A stretch of DNA of 64,000 nt from Spirosoma agri. Its GTDB lineage: Bacteria > Bacteroidota > Bacteroidia > Cytophagales > Spirosomataceae. Made by a program: the position numbers and the translations under genes. The notes under the pieces were generated by a model. The model saw only the letters and a list, made by a program, of their open reading frames with translations. It searched no databases and was not told where the DNA came from. How positions within the stretch are numbered: the first letter of the stretch is position 1; every line of letters begins with the position of its first letter. The stretch is from positions 1 through 64,000 of the forward strand of contig NZ_JAAGNZ010000009.1 in NCBI RefSeq assembly GCF_010747415.1. The letters are read 5' to 3'. Positions 53,104-63,700 of this stretch are shown in pieces.

Positions 53104-55578
53104 ATGAAATTAATTTTTATCTGTCTACTTCAACTAGTCAGTTTGTTTGCTTTAGCCCAAAACGGGGTCATCCGAGGGCGGGTAACCACCGAAGATGGTG
53201 AACCAGCTGACTTGATCAATATTGTCTTAAAAGGCACCGATAAAGGTACCGTGACATCATCCTCGGGCGAGTTTACCCTGTCAGGCGTAACAGCCGGCAA
53301 GCACCAGCTTGTTGCATCCGGCGTTGGCTTCGTTACGATCGACCGACGAGTGACGCTGGCAGCAGCTGAGGTTCTGACTCTCAACCTGATCCTTCAGGAA
53401 AATACCCATCAGTTACAGGCAGTGGAAATCACGGGACGGCAGGAAAAAACGTATAAAAATGACGTGTCGTTTATTGCCAGCAAAACGGCGACACTGCTCA
53501 AGGACGTACCTCAGGCGATCAGCTACGTGACCAAAGAAGTGTTACGCGACCAGGGTGCGTTTACGATGGGCGATGCTGTCAAGAACATGAGTGGGGTGAA
53601 CCAGTTCACCTTTTACGACGACCTGACCATCCGTGGCTTTCGCATGAATGGCGGAAGTACAACTCAGTTGTTCAATGGGTTACGCACGTTTTCCGGTTTC
53701 TGGAAACAACCGCCCGTCAACTATCTGGAACGGGTAGAAGTCATCAAGGGGGCGGCATCGGCGCTTTACGGGAATACCTCGCCGGGCGGAACGATCAATC
53801 GGGTAACGAAAAAGCCGCTGACCACAACGCAGAAATCGCTGATGTTCACCACGGGCAGCTTTAACACCATGCGGGTGTTGGCTGATTTCACCGGTCCGAT
53901 GAACGAGAGCAAAACACTGTTGTATCGGCTAAATCTTGGCTACGTGAATGCACAGGGGTTCCGAAATCTGCAATTCGATAAAAACATCATTATTGCTCCA
54001 TCCGTATCATTTCTGCCCACCGATAAAACCCGCATCAACTTCGATCTCGTCTATAACAAGTCGAACAGCCGCCTTGACCGGGGGCAGTCGGTTGTTGGAA
54101 ACGACCTGTATTCCAGCTCGATCGCTACGTCACTGAACGCGGTTAATGACCATTTGAATGAAGAAACGTACCTGATCACTACGTCGCTCAATCATCAATT
54201 CAGTCAAAGCACATCGGTCAACATGGCCTACCTGCGGACGGGCTACTCGGAAGATTTGCTGGAACATCGGAGTAGCAACGTCAACGGAATCGACTCGGCT
54301 GGTGTTGCCGTTCCAAATCTGGTAGCCCGTCAGGTGTTCGTTCGGCAAACCAAATCGTTTATGGACAATGTGTCCCTGTTTCTGAACCACACGGTCAACA
54401 CGGGTCGAGCTGAACATAAGCTGGTTGTGGGTTACGATTACATTCAGTCGAGCACCCCCAAAGGATCGGGGCAGCAAACGGCAAACGGATATCTGTTGAA
54501 GGCGGGCGGAGCCGCGGCCTACAATGCCAGACGCCCGGACCTGTATCAGTTTTATAATTACACCAGTAACGGCGTTACGCGTAGCATTCCGAAACCCAAC
54601 GTTTCTCACTATGATCTGACGCTTCAGAATAACCAACTGGAAGACGTCACCAAATACACGTATAACGTAACGGCCAATGCCGCCACCACACCCGTCTTCT
54701 ATTCCCTGCACGGACTTTACGTTCAGGAACAGCTTAAGCTGAATCGTTTTCAGGTGCTGCTTGGCCTGCGGTATGACACGTATGTCGATAAGAAAGGGTA
54801 CACGACGACCGCTGAAAGTAATGTGACGCAGCATGCGGTATTGCCCCGAATTGGCGCGGTATACAGCGTAACGAAAAACATTAACCTGTATGGCACATAC
54901 ACCAAGGGCTATAATCCCCAGGACGCTGCGGTGCAAAGTGATCCAACTACTGGCGGACCGTTTGACCCGATCAGAAGCTCGCTGACCGAATTTGGCCTGA
55001 AAACCGACTGGCTGGATGGTCGACTGACGGCGAATGCGTCGGTGTACGACATCACCCAAACGAACACGCTGTACTCCGCCAATGCAGCCAACAACCCCAA
55101 TCTGTTGCTGCAAATAGGTCAGGAACGGGCAAAAGGCGTTGAAGTAGACGTAACGGGCAACATCCGGCCAAACTGGAATCTGATTGTTACCTACAGCTAC
55201 AACGACGCCAAGATTACCGATGCGGGAACAAGAGCAGCCGACCAGTCGCTGGTGAATCTTCAAAAGCCCAACGCGCCCAAAAACCAGGGTAGCTTCTGGA
55301 CGAAATATACGTTTGTCAGTCAGGGCCTGAATGGTTTGGGCCTGGGACTGGGAGGCAACTTTGTGACCGAGCGAAATCTGTCGCTGAACAACACGCAAAC
55401 GATTCCAGCGTACGCGCTCCTCAATGCCGCCCTGTACTACCGGATTGACAAGTTTCAATGTCAAGTCAACCTAAATAATCTGGCCAACAAAACGTACTGG
55501 GTGGGTGGCTACGATTACCTGCGTCTTTTCCCTGGTGCACCGCGTAATTTCATGACAACGGTTTCGTATACGTTCTAA
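53104..55578 (+). CDS. TonB-dependent siderophore receptor
   Basis: An 824-residue outer-membrane receptor: a signal peptide ending LFALAQ near residue 18, a carboxypeptidase-regulatory-like domain at about 22-105 (GVIRGRVTTEDGEP), a plug domain at about 115-230 (DVPQAISYVTKEVLRDQGA, then YGNTSPGGTINRVTKKPL) and a 22-strand barrel ending in the aromatic TTVSYTF. The plug signatures are those of ferric-siderophore receptors such as FhuE and FoxA. The following gene is a PepSY-TM protein often paired with such receptors. No siderophore synthesis gene is nearby, so it may take up foreign siderophores. Confidence 0.93.
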   Translation: MKLIFICLLQLVSLFALAQNGVIRGRVTTEDGEPADLINIVLKGTDKGTVTSSSGEFTLSGVTAGKHQLVASGVGFVTIDRRVTLAAAEVLTLNLILQENTHQLQAVEITGRQEKTYKNDVSFIASKTATLLKDVPQAISYVTKEVLRDQGAFTMGDAVKNMSGVNQFTFYDDLTIRGFRMNGGSTTQLFNGLRTFSGFWKQPPVNYLERVEVIKGAASALYGNTSPGGTINRVTKKPLTTTQKSLMFTTGSFNTMRVLADFTGPMNESKTLLYRLNLGYVNAQGFRNLQFDKNIIIAPSVSFLPTDKTRINFDLVYNKSNSRLDRGQSVVGNDLYSSSIATSLNAVNDHLNEETYLITTSLNHQFSQSTSVNMAYLRTGYSEDLLEHRSSNVNGIDSAGVAVPNLVARQVFVRQTKSFMDNVSLFLNHTVNTGRAEHKLVVGYDYIQSSTPKGSGQQTANGYLLKAGGAAAYNARRPDLYQFYNYTSNGVTRSIPKPNVSHYDLTLQNNQLEDVTKYTYNVTANAATTPVFYSLHGLYVQEQLKLNRFQVLLGLRYDTYVDKKGYTTTAESNVTQHAVLPRIGAVYSVTKNINLYGTYTKGYNPQDAAVQSDPTTGGPFDPIRSSLTEFGLKTDWLDGRLTANASVYDITQTNTLYSANAANNPNLLLQIGQERAKGVEVDVTGNIRPNWNLIVTYSYNDAKITDAGTRAADQSLVNLQKPNAPKNQGSFWTKYTFVSQGLNGLGLGLGGNFVTERNLSLNNTQTIPAYALLNAALYYRIDKFQCQVNLNNLANKTYWVGGYDYLRLFPGAPRNFMTTVSYTF

Positions 55579-55589
55579 CGTGTCGTACG

Positions 55590-55645
55590 CAGAACGGGTA
55601 GCGCTTTCGTCAACAAACTGGCTTAGACGCTACCCGTTCTGTTCG
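55590..55645 (+). terminator. Hairpin between receptor and PepSY gene
   Basis: Perfect 14-bp arms (55590-55603 and 55628-55641) lie 11 bp after the receptor stop, with a 24-nt loop. A few Ts follow (TTCG). It can limit read-through into the PepSY gene, giving unequal levels. Confidence 0.65.
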
Positions 55646-55688
55646 TAAAAATTTGATAGACAACAACTTATATTTATAAACCAGCGTT

Positions 55689-56858
55689 ATGGCATCACTC
55701 GGAAAAACGATTATATCAACCCTGCATTTGTGGCTGGGGCTAAGCTCTGGCCTTGTAGTTTTCATCGTAGCGCTGACGGGTTCACTGCTTGTTTTCGAAG
55801 AAGAACTGGAGCCGATTATCTATCCTCAGTTTCACCGGGTGGACGTACCCGCTCAGGCCAAACGACTTCCACTCGACCAACTGGTTGCAACCGCGACGAC
55901 GCAGTTTCCCGGCAAAAAAATCAGTCGAATCGAGATCGAGCCGCACGCTGACCGCACGGTTATTATCGAACTTCAGCAGAGTAAAAAAGCAAAAGATGTT
56001 CTCTCGGTGGCGCTCAATCCCTATACGGGACAGGTCGTTGATTCGCGTCAGGAGCTGGCTGCTTTTTATTCGGTTGTCCTGCGCCTGCACCGCTACCTTT
56101 GCCTGGGTGATACGGGAAAACTTATTACGGGAATCTCATGCAGTATGTTTCTGATTATCATGCTGAGTGGCCTGGTTCTGTGGTGGCCGAACCGAAAAAA
56201 CAGCCGGCAACGGTTTACCGTAAAATGGGGTGCTTCGTTCAAACGGCTGAACTGGGATCTGCACGCTGTTTTCGGCTTTTACGTACTTCCGTTCGTGTTT
56301 TTAATCGCATCGACAGGCTTGATCTGGAGTTACAAATGGGTCAACAACCTCTTGTTTTACGCGTTTGACGGAAAGCCGCAGTCAAAGCGGGAAGCGCCGG
56401 CCAATCCTACGTTGGCTGCGCCGAAAAGCACGACCCTGTACGAAAAAATCTATGCAGCCAGCAATCAACTATTGCCCTATACAGGAGCTGTCACGTTGAC
56501 CGTACCCGAAAAGGATAGTTTGTCGATAACGCTATCGAAAAAGAACGACGAAGCATCCATCAGCAACATTGTCGACTTTCTGTACTTCGATGCCAGAACG
56601 GGCGAGCTGGTGAAGAAGCGACTTTACGCCGATGAAACAAGAGGGTTCAAAGCGCGTCGAGTGGTGTTTCCAATCCATACGGGTAGTCTGTTTGGGTGGC
56701 CAACCAAGCTTATTGCGCTATTTGTCGCGCTTACAGCGGCCAGTTTGCCCATTACCGGTTTTTTGATCTGGTGGGGCAAACGTAAGAAAAGCAGGAAATC
56801 CGTATCGTCCATGAAACGCGTGTCCAGCCCACGAATCACGGCTCAAAACGTATCGTAA
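55689..56858 (+). CDS. PepSY-associated TM protein, iron-uptake linked
   Basis: A 389-residue membrane protein with four transmembrane segments: HLWLGLSSGLVVFIVALTGS near residue 13, GISCSMFLIIMLSGLVLWWP near residue 150, HAVFGFYVLPFVFLIASTGL near residue 198 and LIALFVALTAASLPITGFLI near residue 345. Periplasmic loops carry PepSY-like regions at about 50-120 and 240-320. Conserved His residues at membrane ends (HLWLG, HRYLCL, DLHAVF, HTGSLF) suggest haem binding, as in inner-membrane ferric-siderophore reductases. It follows the receptor by 110 bp and most likely frees iron from its siderophore. Confidence 0.88.
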   Translation: MASLGKTIISTLHLWLGLSSGLVVFIVALTGSLLVFEEELEPIIYPQFHRVDVPAQAKRLPLDQLVATATTQFPGKKISRIEIEPHADRTVIIELQQSKKAKDVLSVALNPYTGQVVDSRQELAAFYSVVLRLHRYLCLGDTGKLITGISCSMFLIIMLSGLVLWWPNRKNSRQRFTVKWGASFKRLNWDLHAVFGFYVLPFVFLIASTGLIWSYKWVNNLLFYAFDGKPQSKREAPANPTLAAPKSTTLYEKIYAASNQLLPYTGAVTLTVPEKDSLSITLSKKNDEASISNIVDFLYFDARTGELVKKRLYADETRGFKARRVVFPIHTGSLFGWPTKLIALFVALTAASLPITGFLIWWGKRKKSRKSVSSMKRVSSPRITAQNVS

Positions 56859-57050
56859 CCGTTGATCTCGTACAGCACGTTAACCTAACAAAGATTACCC
56901 CTACTATCTTGATTATAAACTATATACACCAGATCACCAGAACAATTTAGAGTTCAGTTCGGGGGCGAGGTGACGCGTTCAGGGTAATGTACAGGTCGTC
57001 GCGTGCCTACTTCGTTTTACCGTTGCGGTGCATCTTGTAAACCCAACGCC

Positions 57051-57410
57051 ATGGAAGCTACGAACAAATCGATTTTAGAAGAGGGCAACGCGGCAATCGC
57101 TGCGGGTAACAATGAAGGCTTCTTGTCCTTGTGCTCCGAAGACACCGAATGGACGTTTGTGGGCGAACAGACCCTAAGGGGCAAAGAAGCCGTTCGGCAA
57201 TGGATGGCAGCCAAGTATATGGAGCCGCCTACGAATAGGGTCGCTCACTTGATTGCGGAGGGTGAGTGGCTGACGGTCCTTGGCTCGTTGATCACGAAGG
57301 ACCAGAACGGGCAAGTGGCTCAGTATGCGTATTGCGACGTTTGGCGTTTTCGGGAAGGTAAGCTTGTAGAACTAAAGGCTTTCGTCATCAATTCTGAAAC
57401 CAAGTACTAA
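57051..57410 (+). CDS. NTF2-like (SnoaL-type) protein
   Basis: From ATG 57051 it has 119 residues; the upstream extension is Cys-rich and unlike the family. The SnoaL pattern is NKSILEEGNAAIAAGNNEGFLSL, CSEDTEWTFVGE, LRGKEAVRQWM, and EGEWLTVLGS with VWRFREGKLVELKAFV at the end. It has no signal peptide, unlike the exported NTF2 pair at 28557-29612. Its role is unknown. Confidence 0.82.
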   Translation: MEATNKSILEEGNAAIAAGNNEGFLSLCSEDTEWTFVGEQTLRGKEAVRQWMAAKYMEPPTNRVAHLIAEGEWLTVLGSLITKDQNGQVAQYAYCDVWRFREGKLVELKAFVINSETKY

Positions 57411-57543
57411 TCGGGATGGTATCCGATTTGCTGTGTTGTTGAGCATCGTATTCAGCATAGAAATGACGAGTATCTCTACGCTTGAATCGTTCTGGTTCAG
57501 TATCTTTCGAACAAATAAATGGTACTACCTAATCGCCTGAATT

Positions 57544-57915
57544 ATGTCGCCTTCTCTTCGGAATACGATTGCCTGGATTCTACAAGTGCTACTGGGTTTG
57601 TTTTTTATTTTCGCTGGCTTCAACAAACTGCGTGACCTGTCGGCGACAACGGCTATGTTTGGTAACCTGGGTCTACCCAGCGTGTTGGCTTATGTGGTGG
57701 GCGGGGCTGAATTACTGGGTGGCATTGGCCTGCTGGTGCCCCGCCTGACCCGCCTGGCAGCAATGGGTCTGCTTATCATCATGATCGGTGCGGTTTTCAT
57801 GCACATCACTAAAATTCCGGGTGGGCTTGCGGGCGGGATTCCCGCTCTTGTTAGTCTAGTTCTACTGGCCGTTTTGCTGTGGTTGCGTTGGCCGGTTTCT
57901 TCCCGGGTAATCTAA
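57544..57915 (+). CDS. DoxX-family membrane protein
   Basis: A 123-residue membrane protein with four hydrophobic helices. The DoxX pattern is AWILQVLLGLFFIFAGFNKL near residue 9, VVGGAELLGGIGLLVPRLT near residue 52, and GLLIIMIGAVFMHITK near residue 77. Family members are linked to quinone or redox stress functions but are poorly understood. The gene lies 133 bp after an NTF2-like gene and 189 bp before an MFS gene. Confidence 0.85.
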   Translation: MSPSLRNTIAWILQVLLGLFFIFAGFNKLRDLSATTAMFGNLGLPSVLAYVVGGAELLGGIGLLVPRLTRLAAMGLLIIMIGAVFMHITKIPGGLAGGIPALVSLVLLAVLLWLRWPVSSRVI

Positions 57916-57981
57916 CCGTATCCCGTTGAATTGCCTTCACCCGAACCTGGGCTGATGGTGGGGGAATTAACATAAACGGAA

Positions 57982-58053
57982 TGACCATGACTGTACCTCC
58001 GAATCCATTTTCACAGCTTGTGTGGAATGAATCGGGAGGTATAGTCATGGTCA
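57982..58053. terminator. Long imperfect hairpin between doxX and MFS genes
   Basis: Outer arms at 57982-58000 and 58035-58053 pair over 19 positions with one G/A mismatch. Inner parts continue to pair imperfectly to CACA/TGTG around a 5-nt loop. It lies between two same-strand genes. No U-tract. Confidence 0.6.
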
Positions 58054-58104
58054 ACATTAGGTTATGGCTCACCTACAGCTCACTAAAATCCACCTGTCTA
58101 CCCC

Positions 58105-59304
58105 ATGAATGCAGGCTTAGTGACATCAACCCCAACCGTTTTAAGGGCTCGTTCAGCGACTCAGCTGGTTTTCTTCGTTTGTGGCCTGGGCATGGCCAGC
58201 TGGGCACCCATGGTTCCACTGGCTAAAGATCGGTTAGCATTGAATGACGCCAACTTAGGCTTGCTCCTGCTCCTGCTGGGAGCGGGAGCCATGCTGATGA
58301 TGCCGACCTCAGGATGGCTGGTGAGCCGTCTGGGAAGTCGACTCGTCATGGCTTGTGCTGCGCTGGTTATGGCCCTTACTCTGCCGCTGTTGCTGCTCCT
58401 GTCCTCAACAACGGCGATGGCCATAACGCTCTTCGTATTCGGGTCAGCCATTGGTGCGATCGACGTAGCCATGAATGCCCACGGCCTTCAGGTGCAAAAT
58501 CTGTACGGAAAACCCATCATGTCTTCGTTACATGGTCTCTTTAGCGTGGGAGGTCTGTTCGGTTCGCTGGGGCTGGGTTTTCTCATCAAGCTGGGACTTA
58601 ACCCTGTCTATGCCATTGGTAGTATTGCCCTGTTGATGATCGTCATTACCGTGACCCAGTACAGGCAGTTATTCTCCGTTGCTGTCGAGCAACAGGTTAT
58701 GGCTCAATTCGTGACGGCAGAGGAAAAGCCAGCGACAGGCAGACAACCGTACGCCTGGTTACACGGCAGCGTCTTGTTTCTGGGATCGATGTGTTTTGCT
58801 GTTTTTTTAGCCGAAGGGGCCATTCTTGACTGGAGTGCTATCTTTCTACGGGACAGCAAAGGGATTGACGCTGAGCTTGCCGGAGCAGGCTATGCGGCCT
58901 TTTCGGTTGCCATGGCGACCATGCGGTTGGTGGGGGACAAACTCGTAACGCGGTTGACCGGCAAAACGGTCGTCGTAGGGGGCAGTCTGGTGGGTGCTTT
59001 GGGTCTGGCCATCGCTGTTTTAAGTCCCTGGGTATTGGGAACGTTAGCGGGCTTCGTGCTGCTGGGTTTAGGAGCGGCCAACATTGTGCCCATCTTTTTC
59101 AGCGCAGCTGGTCGATTGCCTGGTATTTCCCCCACCGTGAGTATACCCGCAATCACGACCATCGGCTATACGGGTTTGTTAGCAGGCCCGGCATTGCTCG
59201 GTTTCATTGCCTACCGTTTCTCGCTGTCTATTGCGCTGGGATTCATTGCGTTGCTGTTGGTCGTCGTAGCACTGAGCTATCAGGTGAACGGAAAAGCAAA
59301 CTAA
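58105..59304 (+). CDS. MFS transporter, YbjJ-like
   Basis: A 399-residue protein with 12 hydrophobic helices. FFVCGLGMASWAPMVPLAK opens helix 1, and SGWLVSRLGSRLVM is the loop 2-3 signature. AIDVAMNAHGLQVQ near residue 120 and MSSLHGLFSVGGLFGS near residue 138 are typical of the FucP/YbjJ-related branch. The second half has LAEGAILDWSAIFLRDSKGI near residue 236. The substrate is unknown. It has its own upstream hairpin and a terminator 33 bp after its end. Confidence 0.86.
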   Translation: MNAGLVTSTPTVLRARSATQLVFFVCGLGMASWAPMVPLAKDRLALNDANLGLLLLLLGAGAMLMMPTSGWLVSRLGSRLVMACAALVMALTLPLLLLLSSTTAMAITLFVFGSAIGAIDVAMNAHGLQVQNLYGKPIMSSLHGLFSVGGLFGSLGLGFLIKLGLNPVYAIGSIALLMIVITVTQYRQLFSVAVEQQVMAQFVTAEEKPATGRQPYAWLHGSVLFLGSMCFAVFLAEGAILDWSAIFLRDSKGIDAELAGAGYAAFSVAMATMRLVGDKLVTRLTGKTVVVGGSLVGALGLAIAVLSPWVLGTLAGFVLLGLGAANIVPIFFSAAGRLPGISPTVSIPAITTIGYTGLLAGPALLGFIAYRFSLSIALGFIALLLVVVALSYQVNGKAN

Positions 59305-59336
59305 TACGCTGCCAACCTAAAGAACAGCTGATTGGG

Positions 59337-59362
59337 CTGGGCCAACCTGGAGGTTGGCCCAG
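59337..59362. terminator. Hairpin between convergent MFS and efflux genes
   Basis: Perfect 11-bp arms (59337-59347 and 59352-59362) with a TGGA loop. It lies between the plus-strand MFS stop and the minus-strand adaptor stop at 59484. No T-run, so it is called on structure and position. Confidence 0.55.
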
Positions 59363-59483
59363 TCAAAAGACCGATCAATTTTTAGCTTCGATCTAACTTG
59401 GCAACACCGTAGTGTTTTGGAAAAACGCACCGGTGTTAACGCCCCGGCCAGCGTTGCTCACGTTTTGGTTCTCTGGTTGCCGC

Positions 59484-60728
59484 CTATTCTTCTTCGCTGT
59501 TGTTCAATTTGGCGAGTAGACTGTAAGCCCCGTTCAGCACAATTGGCGTCAATTCGGGATTCACTGCCGCTGGCAACGTGACGGCCACGTAGCCGTTTTC
59601 CCGAACGCCGGTCTTAATCTCGATCTGTCGAAACTGATATACAGCAGGATTGGCCTCTTTTTTTTCAAGCACATAGACTAGGGCTTTTCCCTCATAACTG
59701 ACCACTGCCGATTCGGGCAGAGCTGACACGGGTTGGGTTTTCACATCGATCTGAGCTGATACGTAGCCCCCCGGAATAAAGTCGGCGGCATACCCATCGG
59801 GATGGGCCAGCACCGAAATGGTACGGTCAGCCGCAATGGATTTACCGATCAGGAAAATCTCACCCCGATGAGCCAGCGAGGCATCCCCCCCCATCCCAAA
59901 CCGAACGATCTGCCCGGTACGAATTCGACTGATGTCTTTCTCGAAAATGCTGAGCTGAACGTGCAGGTGATCGACGTTGGTAATCTCGACCAGCACATCA
60001 GCCGGGTTAACGAACCGGCCATTGTTGACGGGTACGTTCGTGATAAATCCCGATACGGGTGAGGGGATCGTGACCATACGCGTCAGTTTATCGGCGCTGA
60101 GCTTGGCCGGATTGATGCGTAAAATGGCTAGTCGCTGTGCCATGCCAGCCAGTTGTGCCTGTAAGCTCTGGCGGTTCGAACGGACCTGTTGAAAGATTTT
60201 CAGCGCGCTGACATTGTCCCGGCTCAATTCCTGCTGGCGGGCGTAATCCAGATCAGCGTAATCCAGTTTGGCTTTGGTGTCCAGATAATCCTGCTGAAGC
60301 TGAATATAATCAGGGTTCTCCAGCACCACCAGGGCTTGCCCCTTACGAACCCGCATACCGGGCTCCAGATTGATTTGCCGGATGTAACCACCGAACGGCA
60401 CCGAAACCGACACTTTGTTCTGGGCCGGCACATCAATGGTCCCGTTCACTTTCAGCGTGGTGCTCAGCGTGCGGAGCGTCGGCTGACCGACTGTTATGGC
60501 CGCTACGTTGTACTGCGCCTGCGTTAGTGAAACCCGGATTGGCCCGGCCGTGGCCGCGTCTTTCTGTGCGCTGACAGAATCCGGCTTACCCGCCTGCTCA
60601 CTACTACCATTAGTATCAGTCGTAGCACTGCCTGACCCACAGCCCGAAAGCAGTGGTAAGGCCAGGAGCAGGCCGATCAGTTGGCGTCCGTAGCGACTGA
60701 GAATTCGTTTGTGTAATTTGATGTTCAT
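59484..60728 (-). CDS. RND efflux periplasmic adaptor (CusB/CzcB-like)
   Basis: A 414-residue lipoprotein adaptor. The signal ends LLSGC (Cys31), so the protein is anchored in the inner membrane facing the periplasm. The order is a first beta-barrel/lipoyl half (VPFGGYIRQINLEPGMRVRK near residue 108), a helical hairpin of about 70 residues, the second lipoyl half (IPSPVSGFITNVPVNNGRFV near residue 222) and a C-terminal barrel with LPESAVVSYEGKALVYVLEK near residue 343. It joins the RND pump to the outer-membrane factor. The pump gene ends 8 bp before it. Target: probably Cu, Ag, Co, Zn or Cd. Confidence 0.93.
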   Translation of the reverse strand: MNIKLHKRILSRYGRQLIGLLLALPLLSGCGSGSATTDTNGSSEQAGKPDSVSAQKDAATAGPIRVSLTQAQYNVAAITVGQPTLRTLSTTLKVNGTIDVPAQNKVSVSVPFGGYIRQINLEPGMRVRKGQALVVLENPDYIQLQQDYLDTKAKLDYADLDYARQQELSRDNVSALKIFQQVRSNRQSLQAQLAGMAQRLAILRINPAKLSADKLTRMVTIPSPVSGFITNVPVNNGRFVNPADVLVEITNVDHLHVQLSIFEKDISRIRTGQIVRFGMGGDASLAHRGEIFLIGKSIAADRTISVLAHPDGYAADFIPGGYVSAQIDVKTQPVSALPESAVVSYEGKALVYVLEKKEANPAVYQFRQIEIKTGVRENGYVAVTLPAAVNPELTPIVLNGAYSLLAKLNNSEEE

Positions 60729-60736
60729 GAATGTGG

Positions 60737-63700
60737 TTAGGGATGGCCCAACAGGTAGTTGATGTAAAGGATCGATTGATTGTACTGATTGAGCAGGTCA
60801 AGGTAGTTGGAACGGATGGTGAGCGCCTGCCCAAGCGCAAGCGAGAATTCGACGTACCCAATGTCGCCACCACGAAAGGCCCGGCGGGCGTTGGTCTGGA
60901 TCAATTCCGCCTGCGGCACTGCATTCGCTTCGTAGTAGGTGAGTGTGTTCCGATACTGGTCATATTGTTGGAATGCCTGCTGTAGCTGCTGACCGAGTGC
61001 AAACCGCTGATTGTCCAGGTCCGTTTGTGCAATTTGCTCACCGATACGGGCCGCCTTGATCCGCGATTTCTGCGCCTGACCCAGCAGCGGCAGGGTTACG
61101 CCGATCTGCCCACCATTGAACCGATATCCGGGACCGAAATATAACTCCTGCCCGTTGATTAGCTGGTTGCCGGTCAGCGTCTGACTGAACAGGCCCACCA
61201 TAAAATCGGGTTTGAGCCGCGCCTGTTCTACCCGACGGTTTTGTTGAGCGACCTGAATTTGTTGACCTAGCTGACGTAACAGCGGATTAGTTGCCAGGGC
61301 CACGCTATCCTGTAAGGCCGTCAGCACGAGTTTAGGCAGGGGTTGGGATGATACGGCTACCGGATCCCTGTTGTAGAGCAGTGTTTGTAGCTGGGTACGG
61401 CTGGCGATCAGGTTCGCTTCGTTTTGCGCCAGCCGTACACGCTGGTCAGCTAGCTGGCTTTCGGCTGTCGCTTTTTCCAGACTACTGGTTTCGCCCGTAG
61501 TTACCCGAAGGGTCGCGGCTTTCACAAACTCCGTCAAAAGCGTATCCTGCTGCTGAAACAGCCGGTTTTTCTGGTATAAATAGTTTAACTCGTAAAAGGC
61601 GGACTTCACCTGATAGCTTACCTCATTCCGGGTAACGGTTACACCCGACTCCCGCAAACGAACCGTCTGGTCATTCAACTCGGCCAGTCGGCGCATCAAC
61701 GCAGGGTTTGGTATGGTCTGGGTAACCGTCAGGTTGTTATCGAAACGGCGGCTGTTGTACTGGCCCAGCATGGCCAGCACCGAAAGTCGGCCAGCCTCGT
61801 AAGCGGTTCGGCGAAGGGCTTGTTGCTGATTGACGCCCAAACCCGCGAGCTGAAGCTGTGCATTTCGACTGCCTGCCTGTTGCAACGCCTGATCCAGCGT
61901 AAGGGTTTGCACGGCAATGTGCTGCGCCCGGCCCGGTGTTGACAGCATCAGCAGACCGACAATCGCTGCCACGACTGTTTTCGACCCTGAATTCCTGGCC
62001 TGCTGCGCTTCGTTCGCTACCGCTTTTCGCTCCGAGAGCGAGTACAGAATAGGCAGAACGATCAGGGTCAGCAGTGTAGCGGTTAGTAATCCCCCGATCA
62101 CAACAGTGGCCAGCGGCTTCTGAACTTCAGCACCGGCAGAGTTGGAAATAGCCATGGGAATAAAACCGAACGAGGCTACTAAGGCCGTCATGATGACCGG
62201 ACGCAGACGAACTTCAGCCCCCTGCCGAATAATCTCAGTCAGATCCGTCAGCCCTTCTTCGTGACGAAGTCGATTAAACTCAGCGATCAGGACAATGCCG
62301 TTGAGCACGGCCACCCCAAAGAGCGCAATGAACCCAACACCCGCCGAGATACTGAACGGCATCCCCCGAATCAGTAGCGCAAACACCCCCCCGATGGCTG
62401 CCATTGGAATCGCCATGAAGATCAGTAAACTCTGTCGAACCGAGCCGAACGTAAAAAACAGGAGCACAAAAATCAGACCCAGCGCAATCGGCACGGCAAC
62501 GGTCAGCCGCTTTTTAGCATCCACCAGATTTTGAAACTGACCGCCGTAGGTAATCGAGTACCCCGGCGGAAATTTGATTCGTTGACCAACCTTTTGCTGT
62601 AGCTCGGCAACGATGCTCTCTACGTCACGGCCCCTGATATTGAATCCCAGCGTAATCCGGCGGTGCGTATCGTCGCGCTGAATTTGGTTAGGTGCCTGCT
62701 CGATGCTGACCTGCGCAATCTGGCTCAGTGGAATCTGCTGATTATCAGGCGTCGCTACGTAGATAGTACGAATGTCTTCGATGCTTTGCCGCTTATCTGC
62801 CGCCAGACGAACAACCAGATCAAAGCGCTTTTCGCCTTCAAACACCAGCCCCGCCGACTGGCCGGCGAAGGCCGTATTGATCACCCGGTTAACATCCGCT
62901 ACGTTCAGGCCAAACTTGGCGATCTGAGCCCGGTCGAGCTTGATCAGTATCTGCGATAAACCGCCAACCTGCTCAATGTACAAGTCTTTGGCCCCGTCGA
63001 TGGTGCGAACCAAGGCCCCCACATCATCGGCCAGTCGAGTCAATTGCGTTAGATCATCCCCGTAAATTTTCAGCGCTACGTCCTGCCGGGCCCCGGTCAT
63101 CAGTTCATTGAAGCGCATCTGAACGGGCTGCTGAAACCCGAACGTTACACCCGGAACCACGGATAATGCTTTTGCCATTTTTCCGGCCAGTTCATCGCGA
63201 GTGCTGGCTGAGGTCCACTGGTCTTTGGGTTTCAGAATGACCATTAAATCCGACGCTTCAATCGGCATCGGATCGGTGGGTATCTCGCCGGAGCCGACTT
63301 TACCGACTACCTGTTCCACTTCAGGAAATTGCCTTAGCAAAATTCGCTGTGCTTTCAAGGTAGCGTCCACTGTTTCGGAAAGCGAGCTGCCCGTCAGCGT
63401 TCGCGTATCGACCGCAAAATCACCTTCATCGAGCTGCGGAATAAACTCACCACCCATGCGGGTGAACAGAAAAACCGCTACTCCCAGAAGGGCTACGGCA
63501 CTTCCCAGAATAAGCCATTGGTGATTCAGGGATCGTAAGAGTATTGGTTCATAAACCCGCTGAATTCGCTTCATGATCTTATCCGAAAATGTCTCTTTAT
63601 GCTTGATGGTCTTGTTCAGCATCAGGGCTGAAATCATCGGCACATAGGTCAGCGACAGGATAAATGCACCCAGGATGGCAAACGCCACGGTTAGGGCCAT

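Noticed and set aside
54130-55464. Open frame of 444 codons antisense to the siderophore receptor
   Set aside because: It lies wholly inside the receptor gene, lacks any family features, and mirrors the codon bias of the sense strand.
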